Shown here piece after piece: positions 20,501 through 28,330 of a stretch of 64,000 bases of DNA (position 1 is its first letter; every line of letters begins with the position of its first letter). Position numbers and translations under genes: made by a program. A model generated the notes under the pieces. That model was not told the origin of the DNA and ran no database searches. It was given only the letters and a program-made list of their open reading frames with translations. This DNA comes from Candidatus Omnitrophota bacterium (GTDB lineage Bacteria; Hinthialibacterota; Hinthialibacteria; Hinthialibacterales; Hinthialibacteraceae): NCBI GenBank assembly GCA_013177805.1, contig JABLXU010000031.1, forward strand, positions 1 to 64,000, written 5' to 3'.

Positions 20501-20797
20501 GAACCGGAACCGGACTTCGGAAAAGCGGTCGATCCAAATCGGTTCCGTGGTCAGCACCCACGTGGCCGAGGCGTTGGCGATCAGAAAAGCGGTGAATTGC
20601 TCTGCCGTCTGGGTTAACGATCCGTGACCCGCCTCCGCCTCCCAATCCGCGGCACGGGTGTTCAGGATGCTCCACCCTTCCGCCCAGGGGACTACCGCCT
20701 CCGCCATCCCGCGGTCTGGAAATCCGAACAAGGTGAAGAACCAGTACGCCGTGATGATCGGGAATTGTTTTTGAATAATTTGCCGCCATCTCCGCAT
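17576..20797 (-). CDS. Large secreted putative glycosidase, DUF6259-like
   Basis: 1073 residues. The N-terminus has a basic region and hydrophobic stretch (MRRWRQIIQKQFPIITAYWF) consistent with a signal peptide ending near GMAEA. The N-terminal third is beta-rich, with jelly-roll-like motifs. The middle resembles the supersandwich domain of clan GH-D/GH31-like enzymes (ENRRVIVENSQYQIRID). The C-terminal half has barrel-like features: GGIDMIDISGWAYSERYGR, VATGLYLEGYLVDPRSGIG and ADAMYLDQFGIADPGKACYS. The Asp in MYLDQFG is a good candidate catalytic residue. I recall this layout from DUF6259 proteins, whose activity I do not know. No neighbour on the same strand within 700 bases. Confidence 0.65.
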   Translation of the reverse strand: MRRWRQIIQKQFPIITAYWFFTLFGFPDRGMAEAVVPWAEGWSILNTRAADWEAEAGHGSLTQTAEQFTAFLIANASATWVLTTEPIWIDRFSEVRFRFRATGLINPPGRPLLQLNPGSTGPVTPSATNVENPFARAGSFAIPIPAGQLRDSQIHEIRCPVFPAVKTEQIDQIVLTLQTGNLPGVLEIFEFRFVDPQADRRPLLSFEKLSPLEEDEFVSSFEYLSLSSGNVSLSDIPGIDAALPRRIQCAGIPFQLSESNTVAMTPHRERDGVIVPVGKSCSEIFLLMAAPLAGSDGAFRYEPRRETALPDRLIVTKHYQDGTVEQSFPYNVNRSAYVVDATPVCCYKIPAQADKILDQITIEDHMSYGQVVLIAVTINPERTPAVPLPEEKFAPSLPIPVPLEESGRPILTIEENRRVIVENSQYQIRIDARQGGMIESMLHKAAQRFILLRPSPLFSVIWGGALIAPENIHFTGYKTSGEQLVLSYEIWGEDTLLRASVTLEAYGASTCALSLRVENPGVTPQSVRVLFPNLQGIQISESPENEFYLFPLKRAALGNKPVRLNGGHSGDFPLQFMDVFSPSAQTGLAVHTRDTRLVPKRFRYEKTETESKLGVEYGAFRPLELRPQQAFETPLTVLEFHRGDWRVPWRTYRDWCGKWYRPNPATREILKNVFICRRDYPIGGTGYLFDPSSNRYTFPRLIAESRKYLGGIDMIDISGWAYSERYGRVGEYERFELGGSDEIQRNAAEAREQKVATGLYLEGYLVDPRSGIGQAHGTEWSILNRKMEPMKWTGNEEMFFCPFVPAWQDWMAGTVARVAQQTGADAMYLDQFGIADPGKACYSTEHGHEIGAHPVLAEHAMIQRVRHALDEAGRPVALYTEQVPNDITSQYTDAAFDYSLWGTRDYASPAKLHLFRFTFPDFKVIQLFHPGIDPRAASEEDAKIAFFHGEALWLKGRAASWYSEECRAFIQKANRIFHEHQEAFTSRDVEPFIPTTMNGLFANRFSSEKEDLITLYNATWHTLRGVLLHWPAIEAKVIDLWGMEDYTYQALDQTTVIEGAVPPHGVGCLVISR

Positions 20798-21525
20798 GGA
20801 ATTCAGATTCCTTTTTTATAGAGTGCGGTTTCTTTATACCGCAATCAGGAATAATTTCAATCAAGCAATAAACCCAGGACGAGTTTCTGGAATTGATCCC
20901 CCGAATGCAGAACTTTTTCGCGGTATGATTAAGGGTATGCCTATAGAAGAGGTGAGCATAAAACGATACCCTCTCCCCTCAGGCGCAATCCCACTTGGGG
21001 CGATTCAATCCCTGGTTAACCTCGCATGCCCTGCGCTAATCCACTCCCTCTCCCTCCGGGAAAGAGCAGGGGTGAGGGTAAAAAAATCTACCATTAAGCT
21101 TTCTCTACTCGAATTACGGATTCCTCCTTCTCCCCCCCGCGAACCTTTCAAGAGGCCGCAATAAAGCAATCCAGGTTTTTCACCCCTAGGCCGCTCACCC
21201 CTGGACAACCTGACACGAAAACGATACCCGCCCTTCTCTTCCCCTTGAACGAAGGCCAGAGCAAGAAAAAGCCCTAAAAGGATGAAATTTATATCCTTTC
21301 TGTATTATATTAAATAACTACGAATGAGATTATAGCAATTTTAATATTAATAAAATGATTCGCTATTTCTATATTCAGGTTTTAGAGAAGGGAGTTTTTT
21401 GAAAAGGGATAGATCGATCTTTCTGAAGGATCTAAAAACGTACTTTGCATGATTTTTTCCGGGAGAGTAACAAAATAGTTCGCAACGTATGGATTGGATA
21501 TCGGTTAATCCATTTCGATTAGCAT
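20798..21525. other. Gene-free stretch with palindromic repeats and an AT-rich tract
   Basis: About 730 bases. The part nearest 20.8 kb holds a TGCGGT-n8-ACCGCA hairpin (20824-20843) that may belong to the promoter of the large glycosidase. Positions 20969-21206 contain copies of the CTCTCCC/GGGTGAGGG repeat. From about 21280 to 21525 the base composition turns strongly AT-rich (runs such as TTTTAATATTAATAAAATGATT), unlike the rest of the window. This looks like leftover foreign DNA next to the integrase remnant. No gene seen. Confidence 0.6.
21046..21078 (+). repeat. Intergenic palindromic repeat copy (CCCTCTCCC..GGGTGAGGG)
   Basis: The most complete copy: CCCTCTCCCTCCGGGAAAGAG, then CAGGGGTGAGGG. 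Partial copies lie at 20969-20983 and 21177-21206. Similar elements are scattered between genes in many bacterial genomes. Confidence 0.55.
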
Positions 21526-21846
21526 CTACTCTTTATAATCTCTTTTAAGGAATTCACTTGCCCATCTTGTCGAAGGATTTTTGATTTCTTTTGTCATGCG
21601 GCACCCCCCCAGGATTTTGGCCGCGATGCTATCCATGGCCTTTTGTTTGGATTCGGCCAGGCTGGTTAAATAGCGTTGGGTGGTGACGATGGAGGTATGC
21701 CCCAGGAGTTCCTGGACGGTTTTGCTTTCCATTCCGCTCTCGACCTATCACGAAACGGCCACGTGCCGCAGGTCGTGGAACCGGCATCCCTCGATCCGGG
21801 CTTCCCGCATCAGGGCGCGGAACGATTTCTTGATATCACCGACCGG
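21526..21846 (-). pseudogene. Tyrosine recombinase/phage integrase remnant (C-terminal part, two in-frame stops)
   Basis: Translated on the minus strand, the frame gives KKSFRALMREARIEGC, then RFHDLRH (box II arginine region), then VAVS, TGA, TAG, then VESGMESKTVQELLGHTS and IVTTQRYLTS with the tyrosine nucleophile. Family members read HTFAS-xx-VESGMDLKTVQELLGH, so the two stop codons replace exactly two residues and the frame is otherwise preserved. The N-terminal arm-binding and core domains and the first catalytic Arg are missing. An in-frame segment continues up to the 3' end of the adjacent tRNA at 21888. It is a dead integrase beside its probable attachment site. Only the downstream 68 codons (21526-21732) still form an open frame. 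Confidence 0.85.
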
Positions 21847-21887
21847 CTGGATTGTTCTTCGGGGGATATTGAGGGGGATTTTGAGAG

Positions 21888-21961
21888 TGGGCCCACCTGG
21901 ACTCGAACCAGGGACCGACCGGTTATGAGCCGGTGGCTCTAACCAACTGAGCTATGGGCCC
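21888..21961 (-). tRNA. tRNA with CAT anticodon (elongator Met or Ile2)
   Basis: Minus-strand folding gives acceptor stem GGGCCCA/TGGGCCC, D-arm GCTC-AGTTGGTTA-GAGC, anticodon stem ACCGG/CCGGT with loop CTCATAA, and T-arm CCTGG-TTCGAGT-CCAGG. The discriminator is A and no CCA is encoded. It has an ordinary 7-bp acceptor stem starting with a G-C pair, so it is not the initiator type. CAT can be elongator Met or lysidine-modified Ile2; the sequence alone does not settle it. The integrase remnant lies directly at its 3' end. Confidence 0.93.
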
Positions 21962-22131
21962 TCGCCTGGCCTAAAGAGAATTTGACACCTTATACTATAG
22001 CCCTTTCTCCGAATTTTCGTAGGTTCCATCCGATGGATTTTCTCCCGGCGCGCGAGCCTCCGGCTTGGCGTGGCGGCGAATTCACGGTTGAATGGAATCC
22101 ATGAAACTCAGACGGTAAAGGAAGATCCTCC

Positions 22132-22536
22132 ATGCTTCGTAGCAACGAGAAAGTCGTCTTGGCGTATGTCGAGGCGTTCAACCGCTGGGATATCGAGGGA
22201 CTGTGCCGCTTGTTCACGCCGGATGCTTTAATTTACGGGGTTTTTGGATGGGGACCGCTGAAGAAGATCCAGCCGATTTGGGCAGAGCTCTTCGAGTCGT
22301 TCCAGATTCAACTGGAAGTGGAGTCGATCCTCGAGGAAGGAGACGCGGTGGCCATGCGGTACGTGGAGAGGGGTACCTCCGTGAAGCCATTCCGGGGCAA
22401 ACCGGCCACCGGCCGGCCGTATGAAATCATCGCGATGGAGTGGTTCGAACTGAAGGGGGGACTCATCCACCGGCGGTGGGGCGCGCGGGACATGGCCTCG
22501 CAATTCAAGCAGATGGGCTTACCCCTCGATTTGTAA
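22132..22536 (+). CDS. SnoaL-like/NTF2-like small protein
   Basis: 134 residues with AAGGAAG upstream. The alpha+beta cone-fold pattern is clear: VVLAYVEAFNRWDIEGLCRLF, DALIYGVFG, a conserved IQPIWAELFESF helix, then strands ending in GRPYEIIAMEWFELKGGLI and HRRWGARD. Members include polyketide cyclases, isomerases and many uncharacterised proteins. The pocket-lining residues typical of ketosteroid isomerases are not obvious. It stands alone between a tRNA and the convergent nor gene. Confidence 0.8.
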   Translation: MLRSNEKVVLAYVEAFNRWDIEGLCRLFTPDALIYGVFGWGPLKKIQPIWAELFESFQIQLEVESILEEGDAVAMRYVERGTSVKPFRGKPATGRPYEIIAMEWFELKGGLIHRRWGARDMASQFKQMGLPLDL

Positions 22537-22661
22537 GGATTGGATCTCTCACGGATTCCATACACTCTGCGTTGGAGTTCCCCCACGCGGTGTCCGCCGC
22601 GGAAGAGAAATGGCAATTCTTCCACTACCCAAGGAATACCTCTTCCAGACGATATCCTTCT

Positions 22662-24968
22662 TCACTGATCAGCGTATCGGACGCCCCGGGTATCCGGTTC
22701 GGATTCGAAGCCCGGCTCCATCTCGCCGGTCACCGACCAACCGGTTTTGAGCCCCGCCACAAACCAGCCCAGGGCCACCATGCCCACGGCGAAGACGGTA
22801 TCGCCGATGACCCGCAACCAACGCAGAAGGTCCATGATTCCAGTCTGCATGAACTCGGCGGAGCGGGCATACCACATACCATGTTCGACACTGGCCCAGG
22901 TTTGGAGCAATCCGCGGGGCAGGTCGGAGAGCAGCACCATGAGGGCCAGGCCGATATTGATCGACCAGAAGGCGAACGACAACACCCCGGTGCGCCACAC
23001 GTTGCGGGCGGCCAGTCCCTTGAGGCAGAAGAGGGTCAGGCCGATACCCAGCATGCCATACACACCGAAGAGGGCGGTGTGGCCGTGTACCGGCGTGGTG
23101 TTGAGCCCTTGCATGTAATAGAGGGCGATGGGCGGATTGATGAGAAATCCGAAAAGGCCCGCGCCCACCAGGTTCCAAAAAGCCACGGCGATAAAGCAGT
23201 AGATGGGCCACTTGTAGGCCTGGATCCACTGGCGCGCACGGCTGAGTTCCAGATTCTCGTACGCCTCGAAGCCGATGAGAACGAGGGGGACGACCTCCAG
23301 GGCGCTGAAGGTGGCTCCCAGGGCCAGAATGGGCGTGGGTGTTCCCGTGAAATAGAGATGATGGAAGGTTCCGATGATGCCGCCCGCCAGGAAAATGGAG
23401 CACGAGAACAGCACGGCGGAAGTAGCGGTGGCGACCCGCAGCAATCCCATGCGGGTGAAGAGAAAGGCGATGACCACGGTGGCAAAGACCTCGAAGAATC
23501 CTTCCACCCAGAGATGAATGACCCACCAGCGCCAGTACTCAATGATCGCGAGGTGCGTCTGGCGGCCCCACATCAATCCGGCGGTGTAGAAGAGGGCGAT
23601 GGCCGCGCTGGCGATGAAGAACAACACCAGCAGATGGCGGTGTTCGCCGGGCTTTTTGAGGGCCGGCCACAAGGCACGGCCCATGAGTCCCAGCCAGAGG
23701 AAAAGGCCGATGGTCAAGAAGATTTGCCAGAAGCGGCCGAGATCCACGTATTCTAATCCCTGATGACCGAACCAGTAGTTGGCGGTCAAGCCCAGCCGCT
23801 GGCGGGTACCGAGCCAGGTGCCGAAGAGCGTCCCGGCGACGATAATCACCAGGCAGACGAAGAGAAAATTGACGCCTTGCTTCTGATATTTGGGTTCATA
23901 TCCGGAAACCGCGGGCGCCATGAAGAGTCCAGTGGCCAGCCAGGCGGTGGCGATCCAGAAAATGGCCAATTGCACATGCCAGGTCCGGCTAACGGCATAG
24001 GGCAGGAATTCCGCGAGGGGAAACCCGTAGAAACCGGAACCTTCGACTCCGTAATGCGCGGTGATCGCGCCCATCGACACTTGGACCAGGATCAGGGCGA
24101 TCACTACCCAGAAATATTTCAGCGTGGCATTCATGGACGGCGTGGGCCGCCACGCCAACAGGGGATCACGGTCCGGCAGGGGAGGCTCTTCGCCGGCCTT
24201 GTGTTTGATCACGGCGTAATACCAGGCGAGGGCGCTGATGCCGGCCAGCAGCAGCACGAAACTAATCACCGACCAGACCACGATGGGGCCGGTGGGCTGA
24301 TTGTCGATCCAAGGCTCAGGAGGCCAATTCTGCGTATAGGTGACTTCCTGCCCGGGACGGTTGGTGGCGCAGGCCCAGGCAGTCCAGAAGAAGAAGGCGT
24401 TCATCAACCGCTGCCGTTCGGGATCGCGCAGCACCCGTGCGGGAATGGCATAGGCCTCGCGCAGTCCGTCCAAGGCGGGATCCTCGCCGAACAAGGCGGC
24501 GTAGTGCTGCCCTGCCGCCTCGATGGCCTGAGCGCGGAGGTTCGACACCGTGAGGACTCTTGTTTGCGGATCATAGGTGTTAGTCCGCAATTCGTTCTTC
24601 AGCCGGGCCTTGAGAACGGCCTGTTGTTCCACGCCCAATGTTCCGTATGAATCCGCGTTGTAGTCTTGCTTCGCCCAGTGGTTCAGCAGCCATTCGCATT
24701 CGCGGTGCAGCCAGTCGGCAGACCAATCGGGCGCGACATACGAACCATGGCCCCAGATGCTTCCCATCTGGTGGCCTCCGGCCGATTGCCAGACATTCTG
24801 GCCGTCGCGGATCTCCTGCCCGGTGAACAAGGTCCGGCCGTCCGTGGTGGCCACGCGGTCCGGAATGGGAGGGGCTTCCCGGTAAATGACCCATCCGTAG
24901 TAGCCCAGAACCGCGAACGACAAGCCGATCACCAGAACCAGGGATACCCAAAGTTTCCAAAAATTCAT
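22662..24968 (-). CDS. norZ: Quinol-dependent nitric oxide reductase, single-subunit (qNOR)
   Basis: 768 residues, the length of the fused quinol-oxidising type. It reduces two NO to N2O at the cytoplasmic membrane using quinol. The N-terminal periplasmic extension is cytochrome-like (FTGQEIRDGQNVWQSAGGHQM, WGHGSYVAPDWSADWLHRE). The heme-copper-type catalytic core has QTHLAIIEYWRWWVIHLWVE with the NOR-specific glutamates, then HHLYFTGTP and GHTALFGVYGMLG with heme/FeB histidines. There is no NorC gene, which agrees with the quinol type. The start at 24968 has AAAGGAG. An Rrf2-family gene lies upstream on the same strand, which suggests NO control. Confidence 0.95.
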   Translation of the reverse strand: MNFWKLWVSLVLVIGLSFAVLGYYGWVIYREAPPIPDRVATTDGRTLFTGQEIRDGQNVWQSAGGHQMGSIWGHGSYVAPDWSADWLHRECEWLLNHWAKQDYNADSYGTLGVEQQAVLKARLKNELRTNTYDPQTRVLTVSNLRAQAIEAAGQHYAALFGEDPALDGLREAYAIPARVLRDPERQRLMNAFFFWTAWACATNRPGQEVTYTQNWPPEPWIDNQPTGPIVVWSVISFVLLLAGISALAWYYAVIKHKAGEEPPLPDRDPLLAWRPTPSMNATLKYFWVVIALILVQVSMGAITAHYGVEGSGFYGFPLAEFLPYAVSRTWHVQLAIFWIATAWLATGLFMAPAVSGYEPKYQKQGVNFLFVCLVIIVAGTLFGTWLGTRQRLGLTANYWFGHQGLEYVDLGRFWQIFLTIGLFLWLGLMGRALWPALKKPGEHRHLLVLFFIASAAIALFYTAGLMWGRQTHLAIIEYWRWWVIHLWVEGFFEVFATVVIAFLFTRMGLLRVATATSAVLFSCSIFLAGGIIGTFHHLYFTGTPTPILALGATFSALEVVPLVLIGFEAYENLELSRARQWIQAYKWPIYCFIAVAFWNLVGAGLFGFLINPPIALYYMQGLNTTPVHGHTALFGVYGMLGIGLTLFCLKGLAARNVWRTGVLSFAFWSINIGLALMVLLSDLPRGLLQTWASVEHGMWYARSAEFMQTGIMDLLRWLRVIGDTVFAVGMVALGWFVAGLKTGWSVTGEMEPGFESEPDTRGVRYADQ

Positions 24969-25331
24969 CCTATTCTCCTTTCGGTGGCGTTCAACTTTAT
25001 AAGCGGGATTATTTCAAGACAAAATTTCGCGACGCTTATCCAGCCCATTCGGGAGAGAAACATGGCCTGAACATGAAGATGGATCTCCCGCCGGCCGAAG
25101 GGGCCCTGCGCGCGGGTTGAGAAGCTCCTGGTGGATCCATAGAATCCAAGATACTGTTGAACTTCAGGGTGGTGAAGTAAATTACCGAAGGCCGGGAGGA
25201 TCGCTTGCGGTCGAGGCAGGCCAATTCAAGGGACAGAATCCAAGTCTTCTTCCGAATCGGAGTTTCCCGTTCGGCTTTACCGGTTGGGAAAAGCCCGTAT
25301 CGGCGCGGAGGTCTGCCGTGCGGGGAGAGGT
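24969..25331. other. Gene-free region upstream of norZ
   Basis: About 360 bases between the Rrf2-type regulator stop and norZ. Just upstream of norZ on the minus strand is TTGTCT followed 15 bases later by TATAAA, a weak promoter-like pair. No gene and no clear NsrR or FNR palindrome seen by eye. Confidence 0.35.
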
Positions 25332-25754
25332 TTACCGGCGGATTTTAATGGGTTTGGGTTTGTCCAGGAGTTGGGCGATGGTGGTCTGGCCGAGCATCTC
25401 CAGGTAGGCGTCCCGGACGGTTTTCCAGCGGTCGTGCAAGGCGCAGGGATTTTGTTCAGAACAAGTGTCCCGGCCCAAAATGCAGCCATTCCAACGGCTG
25501 ATGTGCTCGATCGGCTCCACCACGTCGAGCAAGGTGATATTTTGCGGATCGCGAGCCAGGCGGAAGCCGCCGCCCAGTCCTTTTTGCGATTCGAGCAGGC
25601 CGTCCCGGGCGAGCAGCTGCAGCAGCTTTCCCAGGTAATTCTTAGGCGCCTTAATCGCCAGAGCAATGCCCGTGGCCCCCGCGTAGGCGCCCTCGGGAAG
25701 TTCAGCCAAGGCGATCACGGCCCGGATGGCGTGGATACCGGTTTTGGAAAGCAT
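25332..25754 (-). CDS. Rrf2-family transcriptional regulator (NsrR/IscR-like, three Cys)
   Basis: 140 residues. The N-terminal winged helix (MLSKTGIHAIRAVIALAE, ATGIALAIKAPKNYLGKLLQLLARDGLLESQKG, GGGFRLARDP) is the Rrf2 signature. The loop after it holds three cysteines (GCILGRDTC and SEQNPCALH), the usual iron-sulfur ligands. Such proteins sense NO, Fe-S status or redox and repress target promoters. Placement directly upstream of the NO reductase on the same strand suggests an NsrR-like role. That is inference; IscR- or RirA-like roles are not excluded. It has its own strong promoter at 25796-25823. Confidence 0.88.
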   Translation of the reverse strand: MLSKTGIHAIRAVIALAELPEGAYAGATGIALAIKAPKNYLGKLLQLLARDGLLESQKGLGGGFRLARDPQNITLLDVVEPIEHISRWNGCILGRDTCSEQNPCALHDRWKTVRDAYLEMLGQTTIAQLLDKPKPIKIRR

Positions 25755-25795
25755 GGCGGCCTTCTAGGATCTCGCTAAATTTATATCTGCATGTC

Positions 25796-25823
25796 ATTGT
25801 AGAGTTTTGCCGGAAACCGTCAA
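25796..25823 (-). promoter_or_regulatory. Sigma70-type promoter of the Rrf2 regulator gene
   Basis: On the minus strand TTGACG is followed after 16 bases by TACAAT, each five of six matches to consensus. The start codon lies about 40 bases downstream. Confidence 0.7.
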
Positions 25824-26017
25824 GCAGCGAGGGAATGGAGGGGAGATCCCCGTATTCCCATGGATTAAACCTGGATTGATGAGGAATATACGGCTGGAGG
25901 ATCGTAGTGGTCCATTGGTAATTGTGCCCTTGTTATTGGGGGCTGTCTGCCACGGTCCTCAACCATCCTCCATTTTACATCCTGCCCAGAGTAGGATATA
26001 CCGGTTCCATGATTCAG

Positions 26018-26049
26018 GCGGCTGAGAATTTCATGAATTCACGCCGCCG
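26018..26049 (+). promoter_or_regulatory. Nested inverted repeat directly before a ribosome-binding site
   Basis: Outer arms GGCGGC (26018-26023) and GCCGCC (26044-26049) enclose an inner GAATT-TCATG-AATTC. It ends about seven bases before the GGGGAGGG site of the next gene. It could be an operator or a translational hairpin. Confidence 0.4.
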
Positions 26050-26067
26050 GAAGGGGAGGGTGATTTC

Positions 26068-27189
26068 GTGAAAATTGAACACATCGAGGCGTATCCTGTC
26101 TATTACCCAACGCGGGGGCGGTTCAAGTTTTTGGAGACTCCAGGCGGCGCGCGGACCGGCCGGGCGGCGGTGCTGGTGAAAATTACGGCAGATGACGGCA
26201 CCGCGGGCTGGGGTGAAAGCGTGCCCATCCCCACTTGGACCTACGAAACGCTGGAATCGGTCACCAGCACCATCGACCGTTACCTGAAGCCTGGGCTGCT
26301 CGGTCGGGATCCGCGGGACTTGGGGGGGATTCACAAGTCGTTGGATGCGGCGATCAAGCCCGGCTTCACGGCCGGGATGCCCCTCTGCAAGGCGGGGATC
26401 GACATCGCCCTGCATGACCTGTGGGGCAAGGCGCTGGGCGCTCCGCTGGCGCGGCTCTGGGGCCGGACCGGAAATCCGGAAATCACCTTGAGCTGGACGC
26501 TGAATCCCGCCACGCTCGATCAACTCGATCCGATGATGGAAGAAGGGTGGGAAAAAGGATTCCGGAATTTCAACGTGAAGGTCGCGCCCGATCTGGCGTA
26601 CGACTTTGAACTATGCAAACGGGTGCGCGAGCGGATCCCCAACGGTTTTCTGTGGGCGGACGCGAACGGAGGCTACGACCTGGCCACCGCGCTGCGGGCC
26701 GCGCCCCGGCTGGCGGACATCGGGGTGGACGTGTTGGAAGCGCCGCTGCGGCCCAACGAGATTTCCGGCTACCAGCGTCTCAAGCGGCAGGGGGCACTGC
26801 CCATCCTCATGGACGAGGGTGTGATCACCCCCCGCGATTTGATGGAGTTCATCCGGCTGGATATGCTGGACGGCGTGGCCATGAAACCGGCGCGCTGCGG
26901 CGGATTGTGGTCCGCCCGGCGGCAGGTGGAGATTTTGGAAGACGCAGGGCTGATGTTCTTGGGCAGTGGATTGACCGATCCGGATGTCGCGCTGGCGGCG
27001 TCGCTGGCCTTGTTTGGCGCGTATGGCTTGGCGTATCCCGCGGCGCTCAACGGCCCGCAGTTTTTGGCGTACAGCGTGCTGGCCGCGCCGTTCGCGCCGG
27101 TCCAGGGACGTTTGGCGGTTCCTACCCGTCCCGGCCTGGGTGTGGATGTGGACGAGGCGTTGATTCAGGAGATCCAGGTGAAACTGTAA
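26068..27189 (+). CDS. Enolase-superfamily enzyme (mandelate racemase/muconate lactonizing type)
   Basis: 373 residues starting at GTG 26068, with GGAGGG upstream. The capping domain begins with IEHIEAYPVYYP. The barrel carries the catalytic and metal-binding motifs: NFNVKVAPD (Lys), WADANGGYD (metal Asp), VLEAPLRP (metal Glu), MDEGVITP (metal acid) and VAMKPARCGG (second Lys). This matches the MLE-type subgroup, with a Lys on each side of the active site. Substrates range from muconates to dipeptides and sugar acids; the specificity cannot be read. Single gene. Confidence 0.88.
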   Translation: MKIEHIEAYPVYYPTRGRFKFLETPGGARTGRAAVLVKITADDGTAGWGESVPIPTWTYETLESVTSTIDRYLKPGLLGRDPRDLGGIHKSLDAAIKPGFTAGMPLCKAGIDIALHDLWGKALGAPLARLWGRTGNPEITLSWTLNPATLDQLDPMMEEGWEKGFRNFNVKVAPDLAYDFELCKRVRERIPNGFLWADANGGYDLATALRAAPRLADIGVDVLEAPLRPNEISGYQRLKRQGALPILMDEGVITPRDLMEFIRLDMLDGVAMKPARCGGLWSARRQVEILEDAGLMFLGSGLTDPDVALAASLALFGAYGLAYPAALNGPQFLAYSVLAAPFAPVQGRLAVPTRPGLGVDVDEALIQEIQVKL

Positions 27190-27386
27190 AGGATTGCAGG
27201 GCGCATCCTAATCTCCGCGGAAGGAGTATGTAAAGATGGCGGCGGCCAGTAAGATAGCGCCCACAAAACCGTCACGACGTTGCTACTCTTCACTCAATCC
27301 GATGCCTTTCGCGGCGAATGGAAGTAAGAACCGTTCGAATCCGGCTGGGCAGTGCCTGGCTGGGATTGGCATGAAGCCCCACTAGA

Positions 27387-28316
27387 TCACTTCTTCTCCC
27401 CGCGGGGGTGAAAGCGGCGGTGCATTTCGCGCATCTGACGCTGGTCGAGGTGGGTATAGATCTCGGTGGTGGTGATACTGGCGTGGCCGAGCAGTTCCTG
27501 CAGCACGCGCAGGTCCATCCCGTTTTCGAGCAAATGCGTGGCGAACGAATGGCGCAGGGTATGAGGCGAGAGTTCGGCCTGAATCCCCGCCAGAAGGGCG
27601 TATTTCTTCAGGATTTTCCAAAATCCCATACGGGAGAGCGGCCGGCCCGCGCGGTTCAGAAACACGCGGTCGGAGGTCTGGGCACCGCATAGGGCGGGGC
27701 GGCCTTCTTCCAGATATTCCATCACGCAGCGCGCCGCCTGGCCGTGGAAGGGAACCAGCCGTTCCTTGCCGCCCTTGCCGAGAGTCCGCAAGAACTGAAA
27801 TTGAAAGTTGAAATCCCCCGGCCGCAGATTGAGCAGTTCGGAGACCCGCAATCCTGTGGCATAGAGCAGTTCCAACATGGCCCGGTCGCGTAGGCGGTAA
27901 GCGGGTTTCTTCTCCAGGCTGGTGGCTTCGATCAACCGGTCCACTTCCTCCCGCCGCAAGGCTCCCTTGAATCGCTGGGGAGGCAGCGCCGTGCGGGTCA
28001 GGCGGGTGGGATCTTCGGGGAGATACCCTTCCCCCGCCAAGTAACGGTAGAAGCGGCGGAGGGAGGAGGTTTTCCGGGCGATCGATTTCGGACGCATCGA
28101 TTCCCGCCGCAGCCAGGACAAATAATCGGCTATGGTGGGATCCCCGACGCCGTGGGGGAATGGAATTTGTTTCGCTTCCAGCCAGGCCAGATGCTGGACG
28201 ATATCGCGGCGGTATGCCTCCCGGGTGGCATAGGCCGCTCCGCGTTCCAGGGTCAGGTGGTCCAGGAACTCGCGCAGAAAGGGATGCAGGGGTTTTCCCA
28301 TGTCTTTTCCGCTCAT
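27387..28316 (-). CDS. xerD: Tyrosine recombinase XerC/XerD family
   Basis: 309 residues, normal Xer length. The N-terminal SAM-like domain is followed by a catalytic domain with ATGLRVSELLNLRPGDF (Arg I), GKGGKERLVPF (Lys), LSPHTLRHSFATHLLENG (His-x-x-Arg), LLGHASITTTEIYTHL (His and Tyr nucleophile). All six catalytic residues are present, in contrast to the remnant at 21.5 kb. Xer proteins resolve chromosome dimers at dif. XerD is slightly favoured over XerC, but one copy cannot be assigned firmly. It follows the MBL gene by 14 bases, probably one transcript. Confidence 0.92.
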   Translation of the reverse strand: MSGKDMGKPLHPFLREFLDHLTLERGAAYATREAYRRDIVQHLAWLEAKQIPFPHGVGDPTIADYLSWLRRESMRPKSIARKTSSLRRFYRYLAGEGYLPEDPTRLTRTALPPQRFKGALRREEVDRLIEATSLEKKPAYRLRDRAMLELLYATGLRVSELLNLRPGDFNFQFQFLRTLGKGGKERLVPFHGQAARCVMEYLEEGRPALCGAQTSDRVFLNRAGRPLSRMGFWKILKKYALLAGIQAELSPHTLRHSFATHLLENGMDLRVLQELLGHASITTTEIYTHLDQRQMREMHRRFHPRGEKK

Positions 28317-28330
28317 GGCGCTCTGGCCCC

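Larger units (their letters stand above)
25755..26067. other. Divergent intergenic region between the Rrf2-type gene and the enolase-superfamily gene
   Basis: About 310 bases. It holds the regulator's promoter (25796-25823, minus) and a hairpin just before the ribosome-binding site of the plus-strand gene (26018-26049). No gene seen. Confidence 0.6.

Noticed and set aside
27331..27345. GTTCGAATCC, which resembles a tRNA T-arm
   Set aside because: The flanking bases do not form a 5-bp T-stem and no acceptor or anticodon arm can be folded around it.
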